This document shows positions 38,401 through 45,958 of a stretch of DNA of 64,000 nt, in pieces. The notes under the pieces were generated by a model that worked only from the letters and a program-made list of their open reading frames with translations, was not told the origin of the DNA and did not search any database. The DNA lies in contig CAZASK010000003.1 of assembly GCA_964487845.1 (NCBI GenBank), forward strand, positions 39,229 through 103,228, given 5' to 3'. This stretch comes from CAZASK01 sp964487845 (GTDB taxonomy: Bacteria; Chlamydiota; Chlamydiia; Chlamydiales; FEN-1388). Position numbers and translations under genes: made by a program. Each line of letters begins with the position of its first letter. Position 1 is the first letter of the stretch.

Positions 38401-39344
38401 AAAACATTCCAAGCACGACGACTCAAAACATTCCAAGCACGACGACTCAAAACATTCCAGACACTACAACTCAAACAGGCTTTTCTAAAGAAGTCGTCAA
38501 TTCAATTGTAAATTTACTCTCTAACACAGGCACCAACGCTGTCGACATTGCTGTACTCAATAAAAACGGATTCGATCTCGATCCACTTGCTAGCGCTGAA
38601 GAGCCCTCTTTATTAGAAAAAATATTTAATCAAACTGCAGAGCAAGTCGATATAAGCCGTCAAGAGATACTACGAGATGAGATTATACGTTCTATTGCAC
38701 GCATAGGTCTTAAACAAGAGTCTATAGACAGCTTTCAAGCAAAAGTAGATAACGGAGAAAAATTAGGAACCGCACTGAAAGAGGTGCTCACAGAAGCTCC
38801 ACATACCCTTATTCAAAGCCTTGGTGTCGATCTTACTAAAGTAAGCGAGGCAGACCTTATAAAAATCGAGCAACAAAGAGCCACGATTTCTTCCTCCTTT
38901 TCTCTCTTAAGCCCTGCTGACCAGACAGCTCTCCTTATTGCGCTGAGCACAGGCATCATTTCTGGAAAGCAAGCAAGTAATATCATTACATCACTTCTTG
39001 AAATTGAAAAAGAAGGACCAACACCTGCAAATATTACGAAACTTGCTGCAGCATTTGCAGGAGGAGCTCCTGGAGATAACAGAGGACCATCTCGACTTCC
39101 TCCAGATATTGCTACTGTATTCAAAATCGCTCTCGATCATGTCACAACCGATGCCGTAAATGCTCGCTTCGTACAAAAGATAGGGCAGCAATTTGGACAA
39201 ACACTCGAGCGTATGCTAAGCTTCCATAAATTCTCGATCGACTTTTTATTAGATCCAGCAAAGTCGATTTTGAAAAACTTTTCAATAGCTACACAAACAG
39301 GCCCTGCGTCACAACAACAACTTCCAACAAGTATTCCTGTATAA
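35466..39344 (+). CDS. Very large low-complexity coiled-coil protein, candidate secreted effector
   Basis: A 1292-residue protein I do not recognise. The first 350 residues are rich in Asn, Thr, Ala and Tyr with near-periodic heptads (NTANTNLTNATNAKNTALTN). A helical coiled coil at about 450-560 contains MSESRMKEFQLKLMNAEQ. A hydrophobic segment lies near 900-930 (FFQQLLLLFLGGLAGAIGAG). An 8-residue unit IPSTTTQN is repeated at about 973-1004. There is no Sec signal peptide; the Ser/Thr/Pro-rich N-terminus fits type III secretion. GAGGAGAT precedes the ATG. The next gene starts 13 bases downstream and is probably co-expressed; both end with similar FLLDPAKSIL / LYDPTRIFLM-type segments. Function unknown. 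Confidence 0.8.
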   Translation: MVSPITGPTHTYSPSNPSILSIDSDLAAAQTDYTTKQTAVNTAYTPYINAKNALPGLLSAYNSALALYNQRVSEQITAQNNYNNYNSGIVIPALNYYNQQLAILNGMAANNPARPAQQIIVNNALADYNNKVSILNNTYGTALNTANTNLTNATNAKNTALTNLNNGYATFNSTRATYYSALNAFELSAAHLVDVKGYRLQFLDDTSKTLSQQLTDQLNGLISSGIITTTLYNTLVGRISTLTIAQQNYRNQLNNLMQTQHTLATARISYIQADDDYYLYSLQGNGPAASNALASRNNYQNTINAAHDNTATAYSILTTYANSFSAAYSALNDSFHDEGVSISATATAFNNQLAQAKADADALMSSIINQLTSTDATVLAAYQGNNLTVDPTTESAVSSAQSNALAPTDTILASGLNAANIVAIDLPTLPPAGKMSINDLMRFIAKIQIYIAQVMHNAEMSESRMKEFQLKLMNAEQSMHLDESQIRFQQIQSLNEKDTAYNQQVARDNLDRYYETLAAVQNFNNNVDNINAVIHQVNQEIDTFNANGKDVTHKINTITTAIATTTSYSTGVPPDSVNNMDILNQDGDRFAIGYGVAAYGQLPDPVEKNHVGPPVTAISGSVPPYDTAPGHVPTQEIYQEIVNNNALPPVYAESTVQPPSAADLDSLNTQLLTINEILNPIISRLGPPINFTLFDPVVYRSTTPVRDVGVTFDFLNIFNSIVSFINMLAQLILQSTYTNEEDKTAFTKALAKVFGDLGVPQESNRKAEGPGSGVGITSANLSIAASKIGTIINQILSGQSLQETLKSTIELASLVTGIQAAIRLPAGFKNYSIMGIIRSALVEQTQAAREAAAATGAASDMAKGLLSLASNDKLLAQNALALIGGNKDASTLSADQLQELLALLVFFQQLLLLFLGGLAGAIGAGATTGEDIGKIIQALFSQTTATGFISSTDDQLRLAQALQKTTEPFSPDIPSTTTQNIPSTTTQNIPSTTTQNIPDTTTQTGFSKEVVNSIVNLLSNTGTNAVDIAVLNKNGFDLDPLASAEEPSLLEKIFNQTAEQVDISRQEILRDEIIRSIARIGLKQESIDSFQAKVDNGEKLGTALKEVLTEAPHTLIQSLGVDLTKVSEADLIKIEQQRATISSSFSLLSPADQTALLIALSTGIISGKQASNIITSLLEIEKEGPTPANITKLAAAFAGGAPGDNRGPSRLPPDIATVFKIALDHVTTDAVNARFVQKIGQQFGQTLERMLSFHKFSIDFLLDPAKSILKNFSIATQTGPASQQQLPTSIPV
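38382..38477 (+). repeat. Four 24-bp tandem repeats encoding IPSTTTQN
   Basis: Three units of 24 bp encoding IPSTTTQN in frame (38382-38453), two almost identical at the DNA level, and a fourth diverged unit (IPDTTTQT, 38454-38477). In-frame unit length allows copy number to change without breaking the gene. Confidence 0.9.
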
Positions 39345-39356
39345 GGAGATCTACCT

Positions 39357-40928
39357 ATGAGCATTATTCCCTCAATTCCGGAAGGAGGATCCTTCAGCCT
39401 AGGAGGCATCGCAGATCAGCAGGTATCTGGCACAAGCAGCACAGAAAGCACACAGCCAATACTCTCCTCTGGACAGTCTACCATCAGTGTTGCAGATAAA
39501 AAGACAATAGATGACATCCTGGCGATGCTTCCAAAGCCATGGCTTGACGCTGTCACCTCTTTAAACCTTTGGAACAACTTAGACCTTATGCTTGGCATTG
39601 CGGCTATTGCAAAAAGCGGAAGATCTGCGAGCGAAACTATTGGCATCACAGAAAACGCAATTGTACTTGCAGCTCTTGACAACTGGCTAAAAAGTGAAGA
39701 GACAAATGCAGCACGCGTTAAAGAGTTGATAAAAAAGGATCCTGAAAATCCTCTTGTTATCGCCCTGCAAAATTTTATTATCCAAAACAGCACGCCAACA
39801 AGTGCCATAGCACCACAACCATCGACGCCCACAAGCGTGGCAAACACCCAAAAATCAGACTCGCAGCACAGCACCGACATTGTTACTTCAACACAATTTT
39901 TAAAAAGCTCTCCTCTTTTCTTATCGGCACTCAAGTCAGTTGACCCTGATCTCGTTACAAAAGCTTATCATATAGCAGAACAAGAGCTCGTCCTTACTCT
40001 TTTAGATAAATGGGTTGAGCAAGAGGCGCAAGCTGCAGATAAAATGAGACAAATAGATAGAGAATATTTCATACAAAATAAGCCTGTCTACCAAGGGATG
40101 ATGCAAGATTATATTGCTTCTATAAAAAATGGAGATCAGGATTTAAGTCAGCCCATGATATCTATACTCTTATCTGGGATGATGAGCGGCGTCTCCGCAG
40201 TAGCCACTGTCAATATCGACCCTGTTACACATGCCATTTCTTTTAAAGCTATAGACAATGCGCTTCCTGTGGGACAACAGCCCTTAGGAAATTTAATCAC
40301 AAGTATCGCAAAAGATATGCCTGCTGACTTTAGCGTATCGATGCCACAACTTGTTACTGAGATGACACAAATTGCAGCAGCTGTCATGATTGCAGCAGCC
40401 TACTGGAGTATTCCAGGAGCCATTTCACTTGCGACAATAGACCCTCCAAAAGATGAAAAAATGGTCGCACAAAAATCAGCATTTTCCTTTGCTGTAACGA
40501 TTGCACAATTCGTCAACAGACCAGATTTTGACGCCTTTGTTACCTCTCGCTTGAAAGGCGTCGTCAAAGACTTAAGTGAACCGCAGTACAAGATATTTAC
40601 AACAGCACTCAAAATTGTCATGCTTTCATGCGCTCTTGCTGCGGTTGAAAAAACAATGATGGGTGATATTACAGGTGCAGATTTCATCGCTCTCCTAGAA
40701 GGAAAAATACCCCTTGCTGACGGTGATGTTCGAATTACGCTTATTAAGATGATTCAAGATCAGCTTGCTCATCTTCCAGAACCTCTGCAAAAAGAACTCT
40801 TGAGCTTGTTATCAAGCTATCTGAGCTATAAACCAAAACTTGAAAGCTTGTATGATCCAACACGCATTTTCTTAATGATGTGGAACCCTCGATTTTTACG
40901 TGAGGCTCCCTTACAACATTCAGCTTGA
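39357..40928 (+). CDS. Large helical protein, partner of the upstream 1292-residue protein
   Basis: A 523-residue protein of unknown function. AAGGAG lies 8 bases before the ATG, and only 13 bases separate it from the preceding gene. The N-terminus is Ser/Thr/Gly-rich (QQVSGTSSTESTQPI) without a signal peptide. The body is mostly helical with a Pro/Ser/Thr linker (SAIAPQPSTPTSVANT) and a hydrophobic stretch near residue 345 (AAAVMIAAAYWSIPGAISL). The C-terminal LYDPTRIFLMMWNPRFL recalls the end of the neighbouring protein. A hydrophobic helix in an otherwise soluble protein would suit a translocator or membrane-inserting effector, but this is inference. It converges with the aminopeptidase gene, overlapping by 9 bases. 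Confidence 0.75.
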   Translation: MSIIPSIPEGGSFSLGGIADQQVSGTSSTESTQPILSSGQSTISVADKKTIDDILAMLPKPWLDAVTSLNLWNNLDLMLGIAAIAKSGRSASETIGITENAIVLAALDNWLKSEETNAARVKELIKKDPENPLVIALQNFIIQNSTPTSAIAPQPSTPTSVANTQKSDSQHSTDIVTSTQFLKSSPLFLSALKSVDPDLVTKAYHIAEQELVLTLLDKWVEQEAQAADKMRQIDREYFIQNKPVYQGMMQDYIASIKNGDQDLSQPMISILLSGMMSGVSAVATVNIDPVTHAISFKAIDNALPVGQQPLGNLITSIAKDMPADFSVSMPQLVTEMTQIAAAVMIAAAYWSIPGAISLATIDPPKDEKMVAQKSAFSFAVTIAQFVNRPDFDAFVTSRLKGVVKDLSEPQYKIFTTALKIVMLSCALAAVEKTMMGDITGADFIALLEGKIPLADGDVRITLIKMIQDQLAHLPEPLQKELLSLLSSYLSYKPKLESLYDPTRIFLMMWNPRFLREAPLQHSA

Positions 40929-42152
40929 GGCAATCACTGCTAGAGCTTGAATAAGCGTTTCTACATCATGCTCATTGACAAGCTCTTCTGCGGCATGCAT
41001 TGACAAGACAGGAGCTCCTATATCCATACTCTGTATTCCTGAAAGAGCCGCATAGATGGGCCCCACTGTGCTTCCACATACACTATCGTTACGATGCGAA
41101 TAATATTGAAATGCAATGTCATGCTGTTTAAAAAGAGAAACCACCTCTGCCACAACCTCTGCATCACTTGTATATTTCTGATTCGCGTGTATCTTGACAG
41201 CTACTCCATCGCCCATAGTAACAGGGTGGTGTGGATCACTTTTTTCAGCAAAGTTTGGATGTGTCGCATGTGCCACATCGAGCGATACAACCAAAGAACT
41301 TGCCTGTATGATACTTCTATCTTCCACATCGATTTTTTGCATTCCATAGATGCGATTCATTACATCTTGCACAAAAGAAGAACTAGCTCCTTCGTATGTC
41401 TCTGAGCCTATTTCTTCGTGATTCCATGACACACTCATCACAAGCTTTGTTGGATGTGATTGGACCTTGTGTATACACTCGGTGGCCGCAAAAAAAGAAA
41501 CAAGGTTATCCAGCCTATATGACACAATCATCTCTTTGCCGATACGTGTCGGCACAGCAAGAGGCACCGCATAGAGCTCTTGATGAATGACGTCGCCTGC
41601 TATTTTTTGTATATGAGCCTCCAAAGATTCTTCTTCTGTACCTACTATCGCATGAAAATGAGCTTGCTTATGTACAGAAAACGAGTCATTGACTGTTCTG
41701 TCGAGATGAAAGGCAACATAGGGAAAGACAAATGGCTTCTCTTGTATATGCACAAGTTTTGACTCGAGAGTGCCATTTTTATTTTTTACGATAACTTTTC
41801 CTGCAAGTGCGAGTGCACGCCCTAACCATGAGGGCAAAATAGGCGCTCCATAGATTTCAAAGTGAAGAAGGCTATATCCATCTTTTTGAGATTCTCCATG
41901 AGGCCTCAGCCTTAGAGAAGGACTATCTGTGTGGCTTGTAAAGAGGCACAGCCGCTCTATCTTTTTTTTTGGCATGACAAAAGCACAGAGCGAAGCGCCC
42001 CGTTGTACGTAGTAGCGTTTACCCAAGCGGATATCCCACCTTTTCTTCTCATCTAATTCCTCAAAGCCTGCTTGTTTTAGCATCATTTTTGCAGTATGAC
42101 AAGCATGCCACGCTGTAGGCGATTGTTCGATAAAATCAATCAATGAGGACAT
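40920..42152 (-). CDS. M18-family aminopeptidase
   Basis: A 410-residue dinuclear-zinc aspartyl/broad aminopeptidase of family M18. Metal and catalytic motifs are FTSHTDSPSLRLRP (zinc His and Asp), SWNHEEIGSETYEGA (catalytic Glu pair), MGDGVAVKIHANQ and, near the end, VLSMHAAEELVNEHD. Members are cytosolic dodecamers that trim acidic N-termini. The length is usual for bacterial forms. AAGGAAG lies before the ATG, and the gene overlaps mnmH by 17 bases, so serS-mnmH-aminopeptidase form one operon. Confidence 0.92.
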   Translation of the reverse strand: MSSLIDFIEQSPTAWHACHTAKMMLKQAGFEELDEKKRWDIRLGKRYYVQRGASLCAFVMPKKKIERLCLFTSHTDSPSLRLRPHGESQKDGYSLLHFEIYGAPILPSWLGRALALAGKVIVKNKNGTLESKLVHIQEKPFVFPYVAFHLDRTVNDSFSVHKQAHFHAIVGTEEESLEAHIQKIAGDVIHQELYAVPLAVPTRIGKEMIVSYRLDNLVSFFAATECIHKVQSHPTKLVMSVSWNHEEIGSETYEGASSSFVQDVMNRIYGMQKIDVEDRSIIQASSLVVSLDVAHATHPNFAEKSDPHHPVTMGDGVAVKIHANQKYTSDAEVVAEVVSLFKQHDIAFQYYSHRNDSVCGSTVGPIYAALSGIQSMDIGAPVLSMHAAEELVNEHDVETLIQALAVIASS

Positions 42153-43098
42153 CTGACTTCCTTGGGTTTCGGCTCATAGAAAAGAAATACGCTGTATCAT
42201 AATATTCAAGCAAGAGCGATGCTGCTTTTTCAATAGCCCCCTCTTGAATAGAGGAGATAATAAGATGAGTCTTTTGAGACCCTAGCTTCTTACAAATTTT
42301 CTGAACTGCCGTTATCAACGCCTCCTTCTTGCTCGTGCCATACATTTCTACGATACGTTTTAATCGTAGCTCACGAGGAACCTGAAGTTCATACAAAGGA
42401 GCCTGCTGCATCTTTTCAAAGACAGGGCGAGGGATCATACATGAGCCAATCATTCTACTCTCATCTTCTATCCAAATAGGCTTTGAGCAATCTAACTGTG
42501 CAAGCTGCATCGCCAGTTCATTTTCAAACTGCTCATTGGATGGCTGAGGTGATACTAATCCAAATGCACTGCCACGATGACAGGCGATTGCTTCAAGGTC
42601 GATGACCTGCTCACCCTTCAATGCCAACTTGTGCAAATACTCTGTTTTACCAGATCCTGTTAATCCTCCCACAACAGAAAATTGATATGACGCCTCCAAT
42701 ATCTTATGAGCCCATCTTCGATAAGATTTATATCCCCCATGAAGAGATGCTGCGGCAGCTTCGGTAAACTGAAAAAACCAGCTCATGAAGCCGCTGCGCA
42801 TGCCACCACGCCAGCAGTAGACACGAATGATTCCTTTTGGCTGCAAGGCTCGTATCGTCTGCATATATCCAGGCAGCTTCGGGCTGACAAAAGTGACACC
42901 GAGGCGTATTGCCTCTTGCTGTCCTACCTGTTTATAGAGCGTGCCGACCTCTTTTCGTTCTTCATCGGATAGCAAAGGAATATTGAGAGCATGCGGGATA
43001 TGCGCATGTGAAAACTCTGCTGGAGACCTTACATCTACCATCAGAGTATCTTGTTGAAGAAAAGAATCTATGTTGAGAAGCTGAGCTGCTCGAAACAC
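42136..43098 (-). CDS. mnmH: tRNA 2-selenouridine/geranyl-2-thiouridine synthase MnmH (SelU)
   Basis: MnmH modifies the wobble 2-thiouridine of certain tRNAs through a geranylated intermediate to 2-selenouridine. The N-terminal rhodanese domain (about residues 10-130) has MVDVRSPAEFSHAHIPHALN and the active-site YCWRGGMRSG. The C-terminal P-loop domain has VVGGLTGSGKTEYLHKLA and ACHRGSAFG. At 320 residues it is slightly shorter than the E. coli protein. The start is GTG, 5 bases after the serS stop. No selD is visible in the window, so selenium incorporation is unproven; geranylation alone would be possible. Confidence 0.88.
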   Translation of the reverse strand: MFRAAQLLNIDSFLQQDTLMVDVRSPAEFSHAHIPHALNIPLLSDEERKEVGTLYKQVGQQEAIRLGVTFVSPKLPGYMQTIRALQPKGIIRVYCWRGGMRSGFMSWFFQFTEAAAASLHGGYKSYRRWAHKILEASYQFSVVGGLTGSGKTEYLHKLALKGEQVIDLEAIACHRGSAFGLVSPQPSNEQFENELAMQLAQLDCSKPIWIEDESRMIGSCMIPRPVFEKMQQAPLYELQVPRELRLKRIVEMYGTSKKEALITAVQKICKKLGSQKTHLIISSIQEGAIEKAASLLLEYYDTAYFFSMSRNPRKSDVLID

Positions 43099-43103
43099 GC
43101 TAT

Positions 43104-44387
43104 CTATACCCCACGAGGAATGAGGCGCTCAAGACCTCCAAGATAGGGCCTCAGCACTTTTGGAATAAGAATAGAGCCATCTTTTTGTTGATTATTTTCT
43201 AATATCGCTACCATCAACCTAGATGTAGCAAGTCCTGAGCCGTTGAGCGTATGAAGAAATTGAGGCTTGTCCTGTTTTTTCTTATAGCGTGTATTTGATC
43301 TTCTCGCTTGATAATCGGTGCAATTCGAGATAGAGGAAACCTCATAATAGCGACCTTGTCCAGGCAAGTACACCTCTACATCGACTGTTTTTGCAGCAGC
43401 AAACGACATATCTCCAGTAACAAGAAGCATACTTCGATAGTGGAGCTCCAATCCTTCAAGAATGCTTTCAGCGCGGCCTACCATTTCGTCAAACATCGCC
43501 GCACTCTGATCAGGTGTCGTAAATGCGAACATCTCTACTTTATTGAACTGATGCATGCGGATAAGGCCACGCTCTTTTTCACCTGCTGCCCCAGCCTCTC
43601 TACGAAAACAGGGAGTATAGGAAGCGTAACGGAGCGGAAGCGACTCTTCTGGCAGAATCTCATCGTAGTACAAGCCATTGAGTGCCACTTCTGCTGTTGG
43701 AATCAAAAACAACTCATGCTCTTCATCCTTGAGTGCATACTGCTGACCAGAAAATTTTGGCAGCTGTCCTGCGCCAAACATAATCTCTTTTTTTACGACA
43801 ATAGGTGGGATCCACTGCTCAAATCCGGAGCGTATATGCGTATCCAGCATGTAGTTTATGAGCGCCCATTCAAGTCTTGCACCTAGACCTCTATAGGTCG
43901 GCCAGCCAGAGCCTGCCAACTTGACACCTCTTGGAAAGTCAAAGAGCTGGTGTAGCTCGTTCAGCTCGAGATGATTTTTGAATTCAAAGTCAAATTCTCT
44001 TTTTGTTCCAAATTCTTTCACTACGACGTTATCTTTTGGATCTGGAGAGACGCTGACATCATCCATGGGAATATTCGGCAAACGTGCAAGAGCGTCTAAA
44101 AAAGAGGCCTCAGCTTCTACAAGTTCTTGATCAAGTGCATGAATTTCATCCGCAAAGCGCGAAACTTCTGCTTTCAGCTCGTCTGCTGACTCACCCTTTC
44201 GCTTCATCGCACCAATCGTTTCCGAAACTTCATTGCGCCGCGCTTTCAAATGCTCTACTCGTGTTTTCTTTTCTCGAATGAGAGAATCGAGTGCGACCAC
44301 TTTCGCAACATCAGCATCTACCACTTTTGTTTTCAGCTTTTTCTCAATGAGCTCTGGCTCTTTTCGTATTAATTTTATGTCTAACAT
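43104..44387 (-). CDS. serS: Seryl-tRNA synthetase
   Basis: Class II aminoacyl-tRNA synthetase charging tRNA-Ser. The N-terminal coiled-coil arm lies at about residues 30-100. Class II motif 1 is around GSGWPTYRGLGARLEWAL, motif 2 is YTPCFRREAGAAGEKERGL, and motif 3 includes LNGSGLATSRLMVAILEN. The ATG at 44387 gives 427 residues, normal for the family, and is preceded by AGAGGAT; an upstream in-frame ATG 18 bases earlier is less likely. In C. trachomatis serS is directly beside CT728; here two large proteins and two enzymes have come between. Confidence 0.97.
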   Translation of the reverse strand: MLDIKLIRKEPELIEKKLKTKVVDADVAKVVALDSLIREKKTRVEHLKARRNEVSETIGAMKRKGESADELKAEVSRFADEIHALDQELVEAEASFLDALARLPNIPMDDVSVSPDPKDNVVVKEFGTKREFDFEFKNHLELNELHQLFDFPRGVKLAGSGWPTYRGLGARLEWALINYMLDTHIRSGFEQWIPPIVVKKEIMFGAGQLPKFSGQQYALKDEEHELFLIPTAEVALNGLYYDEILPEESLPLRYASYTPCFRREAGAAGEKERGLIRMHQFNKVEMFAFTTPDQSAAMFDEMVGRAESILEGLELHYRSMLLVTGDMSFAAAKTVDVEVYLPGQGRYYEVSSISNCTDYQARRSNTRYKKKQDKPQFLHTLNGSGLATSRLMVAILENNQQKDGSILIPKVLRPYLGGLERLIPRGV

Positions 44388-44511
44388 ATCCTCTATCCTT
44401 GGCATCGTATCATCTTCTTATAAGAGTAGCAAAGAGAGACGATTTTGTCTTCTCGACTTTCAAGCTACTTCAAAATTGAAAAAATCTTTAGAATGTGTTA
44501 CTCCATTATCT

Positions 44512-45927
44512 ATGCATGGAACAATTCGATTACATCCATCTAAGCTTCGGCGCTCTCAGCCTACAAAAGAGCGATTGACGGTAGGCGAGTACCTATTAAA
44601 GAAAATGATAAAAGAGGGGGTTTCACACCTTTTTGGATCTGATAGAAGCCATGACAACCTCTCATTTTTTCATCTTTTATCGTTTATTCAAGAAAACCCG
44701 CGCATCAGCCTGATAAATGTGCCTCTCTCTATAGAAGCTGAAGCTGCCTCAGGTTATGGCCTCGCACAAAAACTAGGCGTGCTTCTTGCAACAGAGGCCT
44801 CATGCGAGATACATCTTGCCTCAATTTTACAAGCAAGTCGCGATCAGATACCACTTCTCGTCATCCTGGGCAGCACCCACAAGAGCATGCCACAAGGAAA
44901 GGCGTTCCGTGAATTCTCCAAATTTCTTGACAGCTGTTTTTTTGCGCAAACAACAATTACTGAAACCCGAGATGCCGCCAAGCAAATCGATCGACTTGTT
45001 GACACTTGTATGCATATGCAAAAGCCTTGCCTGCTCAGACTTCCTAACGAAATAGCAAACGCCTTTATCCCAACTCACGTGCCAAGGCAAACTCAGTTTA
45101 GAAAAAGTGATCCAGAAAGCCTAAGAGATGCTCTTATCAGCATAAAAAAAGTACTTCATACAAGCAAACAACCTATCTGCTACCTCGGAAGAGGAGCTCT
45201 CACTCCAAGCCGTAGAAAAGACACACTTTTGTTTCTTGAAAAAAATAGTATCCCCTTTCTTCTCCACCCTTTAGCAAGAGGACTCATCGACGAGAATCAT
45301 CCCCTCTTACTTGCGCATCATACAGAGTCTGATGTAGCTCTCTTTCTTGGCATCACTCCATCTCGATATGAGCAAGAGACGAACTATTTCAAGGTTGCGA
45401 CAAAAAATAAGATCTTTGCCATGGAACAAGAGTCTATCATCAACAAAGAGCGCTACAAGGATCTTTTCTTACACGATTTTCTCCATCATCTGACATATCA
45501 AAAAGCACATAAGCATTTTCAGACACAGCAGCATAAAATCATCTCTTGCACTCACTCATGGCTTTTTCAATCGTTATCTCATCTTCTGCCAGATACATGC
45601 GTGCTTGTAAGTGAGTTGATCCCCGACTCTTCTTCTCATTTTGCTCCAGATTCACTTTTTCCATCATGCTGCAGCAACATCGAAGCAAGTGCTTGTATGA
45701 GAGCAATAGGGATACAGTATGCTACCAAAAAGCGTATGGTTATTCTACTCAACCACACGACTCATCCTTCCTATCTTGCCACAGCTTCTCACCATTTTCT
45801 TATTCCGCCTATTTTTATCATTATGGGGGACAAGCCCTGCCTCAACACATCAGCAACTTCTTTTAAAATGCAATTTCTGACAGCTTCTAAAACTCATCAT
45901 GAAGCTATGGTCATATACGTAAGCTAA
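44512..45927 (+). CDS. Degenerate TPP-dependent decarboxylase-like protein
   Basis: A 471-residue protein resembling the thiamine-diphosphate enzyme superfamily (acetolactate synthase/pyruvate decarboxylase fold). The N-terminal PYR-like domain begins LTVGEYLLKKMIKEGVSHLFG; the position of the catalytic glutamate may be in PLSIEAEAASGYGLAQ. A middle domain (CYLGRGALTPSRRK, IPFLLHPLARGLIDE) corresponds to the TPP_M domain. The C-terminal domain lacks a recognisable GDG...NN cofactor motif; IFIIMGDKPCLNTSA may be its remnant. The protein is therefore probably not a normal decarboxylase, or is a diverged one. The start is uncertain: no good ribosome binding site precedes the ATG, and the frame is open further upstream into serS. 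It is divergent from serS. Confidence 0.6.
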   Translation: MHGTIRLHPSKLRRSQPTKERLTVGEYLLKKMIKEGVSHLFGSDRSHDNLSFFHLLSFIQENPRISLINVPLSIEAEAASGYGLAQKLGVLLATEASCEIHLASILQASRDQIPLLVILGSTHKSMPQGKAFREFSKFLDSCFFAQTTITETRDAAKQIDRLVDTCMHMQKPCLLRLPNEIANAFIPTHVPRQTQFRKSDPESLRDALISIKKVLHTSKQPICYLGRGALTPSRRKDTLLFLEKNSIPFLLHPLARGLIDENHPLLLAHHTESDVALFLGITPSRYEQETNYFKVATKNKIFAMEQESIINKERYKDLFLHDFLHHLTYQKAHKHFQTQQHKIISCTHSWLFQSLSHLLPDTCVLVSELIPDSSSHFAPDSLFPSCCSNIEASACMRAIGIQYATKKRMVILLNHTTHPSYLATASHHFLIPPIFIIMGDKPCLNTSATSFKMQFLTASKTHHEAMVIYVS

Positions 45928-45958
45928 ACATTATATCAATATATTTTTTGGAATAGTA

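Noticed and set aside
38382..38477. CRISPR-like direct repeats
   Set aside because: The 24-bp units are contiguous without spacers and encode an in-frame octapeptide.
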